A DNA stretch of 64,000 nucleotides from Chlorophyllum brunneum (GCA_963576785.1 OY756150.1:1364001-1428000); one strand, 5' to 3'. Shown: positions 9,756-21,219, counted from the first letter of the stretch. Translations and numbers: made by a program. Notes: generated by a model from the sequence alone, not told the origin.

Positions 9756-11421
9756 TTAGATAACATCAACAATCAGCATAGTATGATACCGAGTGCGATC
9801 AAGGAATACTAAACGACCTGTATCCTCATCAAATCCAACAAGCCTACGGGGAAGGCGCGGTGTTTCATTATGAGAGAGGAGAGGCGTTGACTGGACAGGT
9901 AGAGCCGGGTTCCACTCATGGGTCACAATCCCATAAGTATTATTTACACGGTCGAGGAATACGGATCCTGAGATTCCGAGCGCGCAGTTCATCAGATCCC
10001 AGTCGCTACACCTGCCCAACTCGACAGTCGTCGGAGGAATTGCCTTGTCATGCGGTATCACGACTCCCTTGATTTCTTTAGAGTCCTCCACTGTGACCAA
10101 CCGCGATTCGGACATTCCAGAAAACAGTCGGATATCTGACTGATCATAATAGGATATTTCGACGGTGCGGAGTAGCTGGATTGACTCTCCTAGAGTCGAT
10201 CCATCGGGGTGGGAGAAGATTTCGAAGAGATACAGGAAATCCGGCGATGAAGCATAGACGGCGAACATATTTCTGTGAATGAATTCCACGAGCTGGGGAG
10301 CTTTGTTCAGTATGTTATTGAGTAAAGCGGTGTTTGACGAACCGTGCAAACATAGCCTTGCAATTGATGGACAATAGGCTTGATGGAAGAGTATTCCAGG
10401 TGTCCTGCAGTGACTAGGTCCTCGTTGTAATGGTAAACTCTAACCTCTTTATTGAGGTTAAATCCCAAAGACTCCTTGGGCTCGTCCCAAACCTCGACAA
10501 CATACTGATCGTTCAAGGCGAAAAGCGAATGCTTCCAACCGGGTCGAGAATCCCGAAACAAAGCGTGGGATGTGGCGACTAAAGTGGCACCTGTACCGCG
10601 ACCAACTAGTTCCACGTCATATATAAACCTCCGTGGGCTCTCTGAAAGGTATGTGGCGTGAGTTCAGAACAGGGACAGGCAAAGTTGGCTACCTTCTCCC
10701 CTGATACAGCCCGCAACGCGGAAAGAGAGTCGCAGCTTTGACCTATCAACCCACAGAGTCCAATCAATATCGACATCCTGTCCCAATAGCTCTTGATCAA
10801 AATCCCCAGGATCATACAATACACGTGGTGCAGGATTGGTGTCGTCCAAATCGAGTGTATACATGACAGCAGAGGAGTAGGCCACGAGAAGCCACCGGCC
10901 ACCTGGGACAAGCTTTTGGTAGCACGGCTTGATGTATGGTTTGCCCTGACAAGGATCTATGCCGTGTGGTCGAAACCGCGGGTGTGTGGAGGTCCATACA
11001 TTTTGAGCTCGACTTCGTCGTAGGACCCATCGCTCCAACTCATCCACCGTATATTTATCACATCCTTCTTCGGGGGATAATATACCGTGCTTTCTCTCGA
11101 GTCCGACAATGAAGTTGCACCACAGCTGGCGGGATGTTGTGACAGAGTGCAAAGTCGTGCAAGTCTGCTCAAGATTTTAACTCGTGCAGAGGAAGGAGTA
11201 GGAATATTGCGCACCCGTCTGACTTCAAGTACACTATGGCAGTCTAAGTGCGTGAGGATTTGGGATAGCACCTCGACGGGCAGCGAAGTAAATGTCGTCT
11301 GCTCTTCGGGACTAGGAGACTCATGGGATGTAAGGGTGAAGGAAAGTAGCCAGAGATAAATCCTCCGGATTCCGGGTATGGCGAGCGGGATGGTGATCAA
11401 GTCAGAAGCAAAGGTCAGCAT
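9756..11421 (-). CDS. F-box protein (504 aa, 4 exons)
   Basis: Exons on the minus strand are 11421-11215, 11164-10693, 10641-10343 and 10292-9756. All phases agree and give 504 codons plus stop. Residues about 40-70 form an F-box (SLPVEVLSQILTHLDCHSVLEVRRV), the Skp1-binding part of SCF ubiquitin ligases. The N-terminus has a hydrophobic stretch (IPLAIPGIRRIYLWLLSF). The rest resembles the long beta-rich C-terminal part common in mushroom F-box proteins (WLLVAYSSAVMYTLDLD), but I cannot name a substrate domain. The last intron (50 nt, GTTCGT...CCCCAG, with TACTGAAC as branch site) is less canonical than the others. The stop codon lies at the edge of the AT-rich transposon-like DNA. Confidence 0.85.
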
Positions 11422-11889
11422 GGTTCACAAAATTCAACGACATTGTTGAGTGCCAAACCTGTCACGTGAGTATCCATTCCCGGAATTGGCGGATTGCCGG
11501 CCAATATTTCAATATTTCAATGCCAGGGTTAACAGTCAGGCTGTACTGATCAAATGGGGATGACCGTCTCATCTAGGCCTGATCTTTATTTCGGTTCGGG
11601 GTTCTTCGATGGGATTGCAATCGATAATCGTATTCAACTTGAATCTCACCGGTTGTCCTCTGAGTGCCTCGTTTCCGTCTCGGTAACATCCCCAGCCACC
11701 CAAGGATCCAGCTCCAAGTAGGTCCTCTGGTTCCCAGTGACATTCACCTGTTCAGTTTCTGAAATATTACTATGCAGTGGGGAAGAAAGAATCTCGGCGT
11801 CCTGAGAAGAACCCAAGTCCAGGTGTGACTTTCGATATACATTTTATTTTACTAGCTCAGCTGTGAAATGACCAGTTCCCCCGACAAGA
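11422..11889. other. Intergenic region between divergent genes
   Basis: This 468-bp stretch separates the F-box gene (minus) and the unknown gene (plus), so it should hold both promoters. I see no clear TATA box and no supported ORF. A short direct repeat, CAATATTTCAATATTTCAAT, occurs near 11503-11522. Confidence 0.4.
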
Positions 11890-14390
11890 ATGACACGTAG
11901 TCAATCGCGCCGCGCAAGTATGTCAACTATCCTTCAGGGACAGAAAAAGATTCACGATCGAGAGCAGGGGAATTGGAAAACGCGAGTTTGGGTCCCTCAT
12001 TTGCAAGAACCTCAGGCTCTAGGTATATACCATCTAGGAACACTGTCTCCCAAATCTGACGCCATAATCGAAAGTCAAGCCTGGTGACCCGGAGTCAGGT
12101 ACGTTTGGTGGTCAATTATCCTTGGTCGCCAACTAATCCAGTGAACCCCGTCAAACAGCTACAGAGACTCGAGCTGCTCGAGGTACGTTTCTTCATTGAT
12201 CCTTTCTCAGTTCCCTGAATCAGATGTGTTGTGGAGGCCCTAGTTCGCGCACAAACAAGTCCCAACTCAAGTCACTTCTCCAAGCTTATCGGAACGATCG
12301 ACTCTCAGCTCTGGAAAACGATTCAATTTTACCCACGTACACTGACAGCATCGTTGAACGATTGGTCTCCTCCGGAAAATGCACGGACAAGGAGAGCCTC
12401 CATACAATTGTCAAGAGGTTGGCTAAATATAATGAACTTTTCGAACGCTTCTTGGAATACGCCGAGGATCCTGGAAGGCGTAGTTTCTCAGTAGGTTTCT
12501 AGCTTAACACGTATGGACTCAAGCTCACAGCCGAAACTAGTTAATGTCGTTCTCACGAGTCCGGCGCAAGGAGGCTCTCGCCATGGGTGTCCAGCTTCAG
12601 CCAGCTGTGATGCCCGATCGCTTAGCAGAGGAAATTGAAGAATCTGGAGTGGCTGAACAGTTCTATTATCTATCCCGCTCGGATATCGTCCCCTCGGGCT
12701 ACAAATTATTCCGCGAAAGTGATGGGACAGAAGCATTTCAATCTGTAGTAAGCCATCTATAAGCTAAGAAGTGTTGAGCACTAACCGTGTTGGCTGAACA
12801 GTCCGAGCCGGTTGCGCGAGCACGAATATCGGGCCTTGTTACTGAACTAGTCGACACTGGTGATGCACCCAGGGCTATCCTGATAGGAGAACATCTTCCA
12901 CTTGGGAATCTGGGAAGAAAAACGACGCCACCCGTAGAAATAAAGCACCTGAGGCCTGATGGGATGATTCATAGCACCTTTCTTTCTGGTACACTGGACT
13001 ATATCTGCTGTTCATTCCGCGATACAGGTTCCAAAGGATGGGAGCAGTTGTTAAAAAGTTGGAAAGATGAGAGTACGTCACAGACGACCTTCACCCCACC
13101 CTAGCTTTCATCTTTTCATCCTAGATAAGAAGATATCGCTCAAGGATTGGGACCTGCACCGTTTCTGTAGTCACCTGGAGCAGTCAGCTAAGGTTTTTGA
13201 CTCGCCGGCTGGTAAAACTCGTGGGCCTATTCGATGGGAATCCCTGATTATCGAGGCCAAGTGTATGAAACAGCGATTTACGTTCTCAGAAGGTAGTCAT
13301 CTTTGTGGTGCTGTCAGTTTCATCTAATCGTCCATTCCGTAGAGTCTTCCGACAACCCCCCAAAGTCAAATTCAGGTGACCGTCATCTTTAGAAGGATGA
13401 TACCATTGTAGACCCCACTTGCGTCGACGACTCGGAAGATGACGACGCATCCGGTAACTCTGTATATTACTCTTGCATCATTGACGCGGATGACGAACCC
13501 GAGACCGATGACGACCCCGACACTTCTTTCCTTCCTCCTGACCTTACACTCAGAAGGGAAGAGACTGGACGAGATCCATGCATACCAGATTAGAACGTTG
13601 ACCCTGGCTCTCCTACCTCGGGGAACGACGCACCAGTTAGTGACTCGATGGGGGATCGCTTCAAGGCCTGCCGAGATGCGCCAAATGACCTAGTCAACCG
13701 CATAGGCAACCTGGCCATTGGGCTTGGTGTCCCCGGGAACAGTAGCCAAAGTCCTAATGGTCAAAACGAGGGTGACGACACCGGTCGTTATAAAGATCCA
13801 CGTAGTGGCGGTCCCCAGCCTGTAGGAATATTCCCACTAGGTGTGAGTGTCCTGTCATTTGTACCAACTCACACTTTGAAATTGATACTATATACTAATG
13901 ACGACAGTGCCCCGTTCCCTCGTCAGCTACAAACAGACCCGAGGCAAGCAGTGTGGGTGATCCTGGACCCGCTAAGAAGTCACAACAAAGACGTTTGCTG
14001 CAACATGTGTATCAGGCGGTTGCTGAATGCCTAGCAACGTGAGTTAGCTTCCTTCCCGATTACGCTTAAACTTGTATTATTTTGCAGGTATACCGCTATT
14101 GATTCCATGAGGCAGAAGAATTCGATCATGAAGTTTTGCGTCTCCAGCAGCAATGAATGGCTCTTTGGGTTAATTGATTGCTCTGATAACGTCCGCCCTT
14201 GCTACCTGACTGAAACCTTGACAAACGGGACAGGGGATGATGCAAAGAATATTGTGTTCTTGTTGCTGACATGGGTGAGTTTGGGAGGTTCTTGTTCTTG
14301 TTATGGATGTTTTAAATTTGTTCCCAGATATCCGTCCCCCCAGACCGGATTCTTGAACGCTTCAAGGCAATACTCAATGAAGGCACTTGA
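11890..14390 (+). CDS. Unknown multi-exon gene, possibly with a premature stop
   Basis: Well-supported exons are about 12224-12490, 12541-12747, 12802-13072, 13125-13292, 13343 to about 13377, about 13414-13842, 13908-14038, 14088-14274 and 14328-14390. Donors and acceptors are GT-AG and phases agree between them, except that the intron near 13378-13413 is only about 36 nt. The 5' end is not resolved: an ATG at 11890 opens a frame, but the splicing between 11920 and 12224 is unclear. Readable parts include GVAEQFYYLSRSDIVPSGY, a very acidic stretch near 13430-13520 and the C-terminus WISVPPDRILERF. An in-frame TAG at 13591-13593 interrupts the acidic exon, so either it is a pseudogene or the model is wrong there. 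I do not recognise the family. Confidence 0.5.
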
Positions 14391-15030
14391 TCGATTGGTC
14401 GTTGTGTTGATGTACTGTAATAATCGTCTTTCGTACAAGACTAAAAAACACACTAGCATTGATATTTGAGCGGATCTCCCGTGCCACCTGTGTCCTGCTT
14501 TTCCGTACCATAGAATGGCCCAGAGTTTCGGGGAAATAGGAGTAGTGAATACTACCCTCCGTTCCAGGTAAGGTAGATGTCATCCACGGGGGAGGCAGCC
14601 GAGCAAGCGCCCAGGACAGGGTACTCGGGTACCCGACCCCACGCTCGGGGTCCTGTCCGGCCAACATTCGGCCTGCGAGGGCCATCAATGGCGCATGCAG
14701 GACCCCAAATCACCGGCGTCTCAACACTTGTCCACTGGCAAAGTGTTCAGTGCAGAAGAAGGAAAAACAAGCATATCAGAGAGAGAGAAGCCATACTACT
14801 GAGTTCTGCTTTGATATTGACCAATATCACTTCAGACAATGGTGCATAATCCCTGTGATAGAATCATTTTGATGTTCATTTCATCTATGTTGTCTCAAAT
14901 GTTATAGTAGCTATGGTACCCAATCAGCCAGGGCCCAGTAAACACATATTCATTCCTTTACCAACAAGTTCTACACCTTACTTCAAAGACATGAGCTTGC
15001 CAGGCAAGGAGACTTCACTTGCCATCATGC
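14391..15030. other. Intergenic region up to the copia-D LTR
   Basis: 14391-14860 has host-like composition and contains a strong inverted-repeat structure at 14611-14660. From about 14860 the sequence is AT-rich and CpG-poor like the neighbouring elements, but it matches none of the repeats in this window. I see no supported gene. Confidence 0.4.
14611..14660. other. GC-rich nested inverted repeat
   Basis: GGACAGG (14614-14620) pairs with CCTGTCC (14652-14658). Between them lie the perfect palindrome CGGGTACCCG (14626-14635) and the arms GACCCC (14635-14640) and GGGGTC (14647-14652). Together they could form a three-way junction in DNA or RNA. Confidence 0.6.
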
Positions 15031-15474
15031 TGTTTTCCAGCACAGTAACACATAGTGACAGATGGATAATCTGACTTACTGATAGTTAGATAGTTAGAAT
15101 GGTAAAGTTGCTAAGTAGAGTTGCTGTGGGTTGGGTAGAGCAAGTTAAAGAATCAAGTAGATTGTCTGAGGAAACATAAGGGAATATATGCTGCTTTATA
15201 TACTAAGTGTCTGGATAGCAAACCCTAAGACCTACAAGTAATAACTATGCATAATGAGTCAGTAATGACTATGGAGTCCCTTGAAATACTGTGATATTAT
15301 CAGCAGTGTCCAGTAGCATAATTGGAGCAACAGCAATCAGTCAACTCATGAAATACATGAGTAAGAGGTGCATAATGTGAGTCAGAGGTCACAGCCTTGA
15401 TGACAAATATATGAGAATAATATACTGAAGAGCTAGTCATATGTAATACAGCTTAGAAAGTGCAAATGATAACA
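15031..15474 (-). repeat. 3' LTR of copia-D (444 bp)
   Basis: It matches the solo LTR at 8226-8671 over its whole length. On the minus strand it starts TGTTATCATTTGC. The other end is mutated (TGTTTTCCAGC on the plus strand instead of TGTTGAACAGC). Confidence 0.85.
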
Positions 15475-16019
15475 CTTTTCCTAGTTCAAAGTGCAATATG
15501 AATCAAGCACCAAACTGAATAGACAATATTGTTGGAATTTGACAGTATCCAGACTTTTTGTACAAATGTTAGCAGGATTCTTTTCAGACTCAACATAAAA
15601 TAATTCGATACTACCTGTCTCAACAAGTTCAAAAATGAAGTGCCAGTGAATTATGACATGTTTGGATTAATGTTCAACAACTAGGTTAGAAGCTCAGAAA
15701 GTTGAACCCAAATTATTACATATAAGACGTGGAGCAGATTGTTCGAAACCAATCTCACCTAGTAGCTAATGGATCTAGATCAGTTGACAAGATGTCTTGC
15801 ACATGGTAATATACTTGGCTTGTGTAGTAGACAGTGCTGTGGTGGCTTGTCAGTAACTCAACTAGGAAACTGGTCTATTGGCAAACAGGACTAGGTTACT
15901 GGAAGTAGACTTGTGTATAGCAAGATATTCTGTGAAGTCAGAATTGGAGAAGCCTTGAATAGACTTTTTAGATTGCCCATTAAAGACTAGGTGATAGCAT
16001 CACATACTCAGAAGGTAGC
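15475..16019 (-). pseudogene. copia-D pol, RNase H / C-terminal part
   Basis: The minus strand carries the decayed C-terminal end of a copia polyprotein (the region equivalent to NPADILTK near 15570), with many stops. It ends at the gypsy-3 insertion site. Confidence 0.6.
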
Positions 16020-16313
16020 TGTTACAAACTATAGATAGACCGTTCATTCCTATCTTGCGCCCGTCACCTCATGTACCCTCATACTTGTTTCACTTCTTGT
16101 TTCATTCCCTGTTTCACCCCTAAAGGCTATGCCTCCTATCTGACTCATTTACTCCTCTCCCTTATTATTAACCGTCACTACTAGTATATAAAGTGTAGTA
16201 ATACTTGATGTATTCCTTACACTTTACCAATTGTATCATCCCTTACTCCCTTCTCTACTTCCTTGTCTTTATCCAAAGACTTGCAACCTGAGTCTTAGAC
16301 TAAGGTCGTAACA
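16020..16313 (+). repeat. 5' LTR of gypsy-3
   Basis: It runs from TGTTACAAAC to GTAACA. It holds the TATATAAAG box near 16185 and ACACTTTACCAA at 16219-16230, about 35 nt after the TATA start. Confidence 0.97.
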
Positions 16314-16314
16314 T

Positions 16315-16326
16315 TTGGTAAAGTGT
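16315..16326 (+). other. Self-complementary primer-binding site
   Basis: TTGGTAAAGTGT starts two bases after the LTR. Its reverse complement ACACTTTACCAA is found in the same LTR at 16219-16230, at the expected transcript start. This is the arrangement known from Tf1/sushi elements, in which the 5' end of the RNA itself primes reverse transcription. Confidence 0.75.
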
Positions 16327-16406
16327 CATTCGACTCACCTTGCAAGAGAGGTACCACTATTCGTAGCTAGGCTTGGAATAATAGCCTCCGACCAGGACGA
16401 CAGTAT

Positions 16407-17651
16407 ATGAGCAGCAGTAGCTCATCGAGAACACCGAGAAGATACAGAGCTCCGAGACCAACAGACATCCAGGGTTCACCCATAGCAACAGGATCCAAAT
16501 GATCAACAGAACCAGAAATCCCTGAAGGCCTTAAACGGCAGAAATCCAAACACAGCGTAGATGAGAATACAGCTCTATTTGAAACTGAATTTGACACAGA
16601 AGTCGCCGAGAACACATCCGATATAGATATCGCCGAGACCTACGAGAAAGAATCCGAGCATAGCACAGACGAGGAACTAGCCCCATCTGAAGAAGAAATC
16701 GACACAGAAATTGCCGACGCCACAGCCGATATAGAAATCGCCGAGACCCACGAAAACGAACACAGCGAACCAGAGACAGGACCAAAAATGACAGAAGAAA
16801 TCAACATCCCAAAGAACCTAGCCCCAGAGCCAGGATATTTCAATGGAGATAGAACTAGATTTGATGATTGGTGGAGAGCAATATCCTTGTGGTTGATGTT
16901 CAACAAGATAGACGAAGACGAACAGAAGATAGTAGCAATTTTGGCAAGAATGAAAGGGGGGCTAGCAGGCCCTTACGCCAACACACAGCTGCAAGCCATC
17001 CAGAACAAAAAAACACCAGATTGGGATGACTTTACAAAGGAAATAGAGGCCACATTCTCCTTGGGGAATAGGAAAGCCATAGCAGAAGGAGAAATCGAGA
17101 CGTTCAAACAAGGAAAGAAGAACACGGCAGATTTCTTAATTGAATTCGAGGCATTAAAAGCCCAAGCAGAGACAGACGACACCCACGCGATATTCCTCCT
17201 CAAATGCCACACCAGAGCAGACATCATCTGAACCATAGTAGGCTACCCGGCAACCTCAGTCCCAATGACATACAACAAATGGAAAACTACAATCCTCGCA
17301 GTAGGACAAGGGTATGAAGTAACAGACATCACCTGAGGAGATGTCAGAACCACCACCGGAGTTACTTATGGAGGTGGAGGACAACCCATGGAGATAGGGA
17401 GACAAAGGGCAGACACTGATCAAAATGGAAAACTGAGGTGCTACAACTGCAACCTCTATGGGCATATTGCCAAATACTGCAGGAAGAAAACGAAAGTCAC
17501 ATACACCAAGATAATGTGTTACAATTGTGGCAAACAAGGCCACATCTCGAAGAACTGCAGGGCACCCAAGAAAGCGCATATCAGAGAAATCAATGAAGAC
17601 GGTGAACAAGAAAAGGAGAAGAAAGAGGATTTTGTCGAAGGCTCTGAGTAG
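16407..17651 (+). pseudogene. gypsy-3 gag
   Basis: The frame starts at ATG 16407 (MSSSSSRTPRRYR). A TGA at 16500-16502, probably a former CGA, stops it early. Further TGA codons lie at 17229-17231 and near 17334. The N-terminal part has degenerate acidic repeats (IAETYE and IAETHE units) at 16560-16780. The capsid-like part begins near 16788. Two CCHC zinc knuckles (CYNCNLYGHIAKYC and CYNCGKQGHISKNC) at about 17440-17560 would bind RNA. The reading frame ends in TAG at 17649-17651. Confidence 0.9.
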
Positions 17652-19879
17652 GCACAAACCCACAAGCCAATAAACCTAGAGTTTCTGTTTTATCCTACAA
17701 TAGACGATACATAATCCCCTAGAAACAAAACTCTACGCACAAACTTCTCCTCGACTCAACAATCCAGACAAGAAAAGGACGCAGACCAATTACAACCCTC
17801 GTAGACTCCGGATGCACCCACACGTGCATAGCACAACGAACAATAGATGAAGAACAGATCCCAACTAAACCTCTGGAAACCCCGATCAGAGTAATCAATG
17901 CCGATGGAACAGAAAATAAAAAAGGGGAAATAACGGACAAGGCACAACTGGTACTAAACAACGGTAACCACACGGAACAAATTGAAGCTCTAGTAACACA
18001 ATTGGAAAGCGCAGACCTATATCTTGGACATGACTGGCTGGTCAAGCATAACCCAGAAATTGATTAGAACAATCACGTCATACAATTCACCAGATGCCCA
18101 GATGATTGCAAAATACCACATAGCAACATACGGTTCAATGAGAGGATACGGACAGTCAAGGAACACATCAAAGAGAAAAAGACAGACCAGACAAATAATA
18201 AAGACCTACCACCATACCTCCGACAATACACCCACCTATTCAACAAGAAAAACTTCGATAAACTACCCGAGCACATGGTATGGGACCACAAGATAAACCT
18301 GTCTGAAGGTGCACCCCCGGTACTACAGTCCAAGGTCTACCCAATGACAATAACGGAGAAACAGGAACTACAGAAGTTCCTTGACGAGAACCTTGCCTCA
18401 GGACAAATCAGACCATTACAATCCCCCTACACCACCCCATATTTCTTTATACCAAAAAAGGACGGAACAAAATGCCTGGTACAGGACTACAAAAAGCTGA
18501 ATGAATATACTATCAAGGATAAGACGCCACTACCACTCATAGGCGAAGTCCTAGACCGACTAAAGGATGCGAAGGTGTTCAACAAGCTTGATATCATTTG
18601 GGGATATAACAACATCAGGATCAGAGAAGGGGACAAATGGAAGGCAGCGTTTGTAACAAACAGCGGATTATTCGAACCTATGGTCATGTTCTTTGGAATG
18701 AGCAATTCACCAGCGACCTTTCAGAGGATGATGAACATGGTATTTTGGGAAATGTTACATGAGGGAATGCTTGTCAACTACATGGACGATTTTGTCATTC
18801 TAGGAACCACACAGGAAGAACTTGAGGAAAGAACAACACGGTTCTTAGACATTGCAGCCAAGTACCAACTTTACTTCAAGCGATCAAAATGTGTGTTCAA
18901 TACAAAAGAAATACCCATACTGGGCTTTGTAGTTGGACAAGGCAGCGTTAAAATGGAGGAGGAGAAGGTGAAAGCAGTAAGAGAATGGCCAATACCCAAA
19001 TCCGTGAAAGACGTCGAAAAATTCCTGGATTTTGCAAACTTCAACCAACAATTCATACAAGACTTCAGTAACATAGCAACACCCCTACATGAGCTGAAGA
19101 AGAAAGATGTGCAATGGTCATGGTCAGAACGACAACAACAGGTGTTTGAGAAGATCAAGGAAAAGATCATGAGCGAGCCAGTGCTAGCAATGCCTCAAGA
19201 CAAAGGACAATACAGGGTAGAAGTGGATGTGTCAGGATATGGGGTAGGAGTGGTACTATCGCAAAACCAGAATGACCAGTGGCATCCAATCACCTTTCAC
19301 TCAAGAACAATGATACCGGCAGAACGAAACTATCAAATCTATGACAAAGAACTACTAGCAATCCGAGAAGCGACCAAAATGTGGAGACAATATCTACTTG
19401 ATGCTGACAAACCATTCAAGATATGGACGGACCACAAGAACTTAGAATACTTCAGAAAACTGCAACAACTCACAGGACGACAGGCAAGATGGCAACTGGA
19501 ATTACAGGAATATCGTTACACACTAAAACACATACCCGGGAAAACAAACATGAAAGCAGATGTGCTATCAAGACTAGCAAAAATGGACACAACCAGAGAC
19601 AACACAGATATCATGCTATTACCCGACCACCTATTTGATAACACCATCACCGAGATAATCAATGAGGAAGAACACTACAAGGTAGATGAAGTCCGAGGAC
19701 ACCGCACAAGAGGAAAATGAAAACAGTACCTAATACACTGGAAAGGATATACATCCGAAGAAGATACATGGAAAGATGAAGCAAATCTGGAAAACGCCAA
19801 GGAAGCAGTACAAGAGTTTATGAGCAAGATTTCGAGAACGAAACCTATAAAAAGGGGAGGTAAAAAGCAGCAATTATGA
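17648..19879 (+). pseudogene. gypsy-3 pol with integrase deleted
   Basis: Pol is in the -1 frame relative to gag, opens only at 17648 and overlaps the gag stop. Protease keeps its catalytic LVDSGCTHTC near 17800. Stops occur near 17720 (CAG to TAG) and 18066 (TGG to TAG). From 18275 to 19720 the frame is open through RT (NYMDDFVILG near 18780) and RNase H. At about 19650 the sequence jumps from the end of RNase H to just before the chromodomain: 1254 bp present in gypsy-1 (734-1987) are missing between two copies of CCGAGAT, keeping the frame. A TGA near 19718 then interrupts the chromodomain. Confidence 0.93.
19846..19853 (+). promoter_or_regulatory. Internal TATA-like motif before ORF3 (gypsy-3)
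   Basis: TATAAAAA lies 131 nt before the ORF3 ATG, as in gypsy-1. Confidence 0.45.
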
Positions 19880-19976
19880 ACAACAAACCTCGCATTCCAA
19901 GCAACCACTACACTCAAAGCATCACTCGCTATATCCACTTCACCCTTGACTTTGCCAACTATCTTTATAACACACC

Positions 19977-20813
19977 ATGCCCACCAAATGCCAACTTACT
20001 CCATACCCCTACCTCAAAGAGTTCGATGAACTTGTCCCAGAAAGAACCAGCCACGAGGAACTCGTAGAGGGAGAAACCCTAGTCAACACCATGATACTAT
20101 TGGGCACAGCAATGAAGGCAACCCAAGAAGGCACATCTAAAATAATGGATACCTTAACCGATGCTACTCCAAGACTCAACCAGTTTATCGTCAATGAAGG
20201 AAGGAGAGACCAATTGGAGAGACACCTATACAAAATCAATGATGACCTGCAACTTATCGTCATCTCCAATATGCGAGCTCAGATGCACAGCATCCTCGTA
20301 GCCCTAGCCAAACGACTCAACATGTATGAGTCAAGAAGTACAGGCAATCTCTCCCACCATATCGTCAACTGACTACTTGCTAGTAACAATCCGTTCCCCA
20401 TCCAACATCACATCTGTCATAAATGCGAACAAAAGACACAGGAAATAACAGCCGCCGACCAATTACTTCACCCCAATATCGAAGAAGAAGTGGCCCATCT
20501 ACAAACCATCCTCACCATGGTAGTACCCCCCATCACACCCATGACCTTCCACCCACCGCAAGGATATAGCACATTGAAATCGGAAGGTAAAAAGGACAAC
20601 GAATACTGGAGGAGTATAGTGCATAAGCTCTTAGACAATCACACCAACGATAACACCACGTACAACAATCACACCCACTTCCTGTTTAAAGAAGGACCAC
20701 CACATGCACCCCTCTGGATCAGCTTAAGACGTGTTGACAAAGCGCCTTTCATTGGAGGAAACAAGAAGGACTTGGCCAGGGCTCTGGGAGCTGCCGTACC
20801 TATAAACAAGTAA
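19977..20813 (+). pseudogene. gypsy-3 ORF3 (one nonsense codon)
   Basis: It has the same 278-codon length as gypsy-1 ORF3 and most residues are the same. One TGA near 20370 replaces the arginine codon of the HIVNRLL motif. The C-terminal block GPPHAPLWI is kept. Confidence 0.9.
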
Positions 20814-20920
20814 ATTCTCATTGCATTTTCCCGCCTTCTCCCAATTCCGTATGCTTTATTTTACAAAGGACCTTTACAGTAATACGCATCATGAGGACAT
20901 GAAGCTTGAAAGGGAGGTAT

Positions 20921-21214
20921 TGTTACAAACTATAGATAGACCGTTCATTCCTATCTTGCGCCCGTCACCTCATGTACCCTCATACTTGTTTCACTTCTTG
21001 TTTCATTCCCTGTTTCACCCCTAAAGGCTATGCCTCCTATCTGACTCGTTTACTCCTCTTCCTTATTATTAACCGTCACTACTAGTATATAAAGTGTAGT
21101 AATACTTGATGTATTCCTTACACTTTACCAATTGTATCATCCCTTACTCCCTTCTCTACTTCCTTGTCTTTATCCAAAGACTTGCAACCTGAGTCTCAGA
21201 CTAAGGTCGTAACA
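20921..21214 (+). repeat. 3' LTR of gypsy-3
   Basis: It differs from the 5' LTR at 3 of 294 positions. The purine tract AGGGAGGTAT precedes it. Confidence 0.97.
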
Positions 21215-21219
21215 GTAGC

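Larger units (their letters stand above)
16020..21214 (+). mobile_element. gypsy-3: recently inserted non-autonomous chromovirus
   Basis: Both 294-bp LTRs are present and differ at 3 positions, all transitions. The target duplication GTAGC is perfect (16015-16019 and 21215-21219). The order is LTR, primer-binding site, gag, pol, ORF3, purine tract, LTR. It is defective: integrase is deleted in frame and at least seven nonsense codons interrupt gag, pol and ORF3, all explicable as C-to-T or G-to-A. Defective coding with near-identical LTRs suggests that a defective template was copied with proteins from a related element. Confidence 0.97.

Noticed and set aside
16314..16335. Primer-binding site for a tRNA in gypsy elements
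   Set aside because: The site does not resemble an acceptor stem plus T-arm of a standard tRNA, whereas 12 bases match the LTR transcript start exactly, so self-priming fits better.
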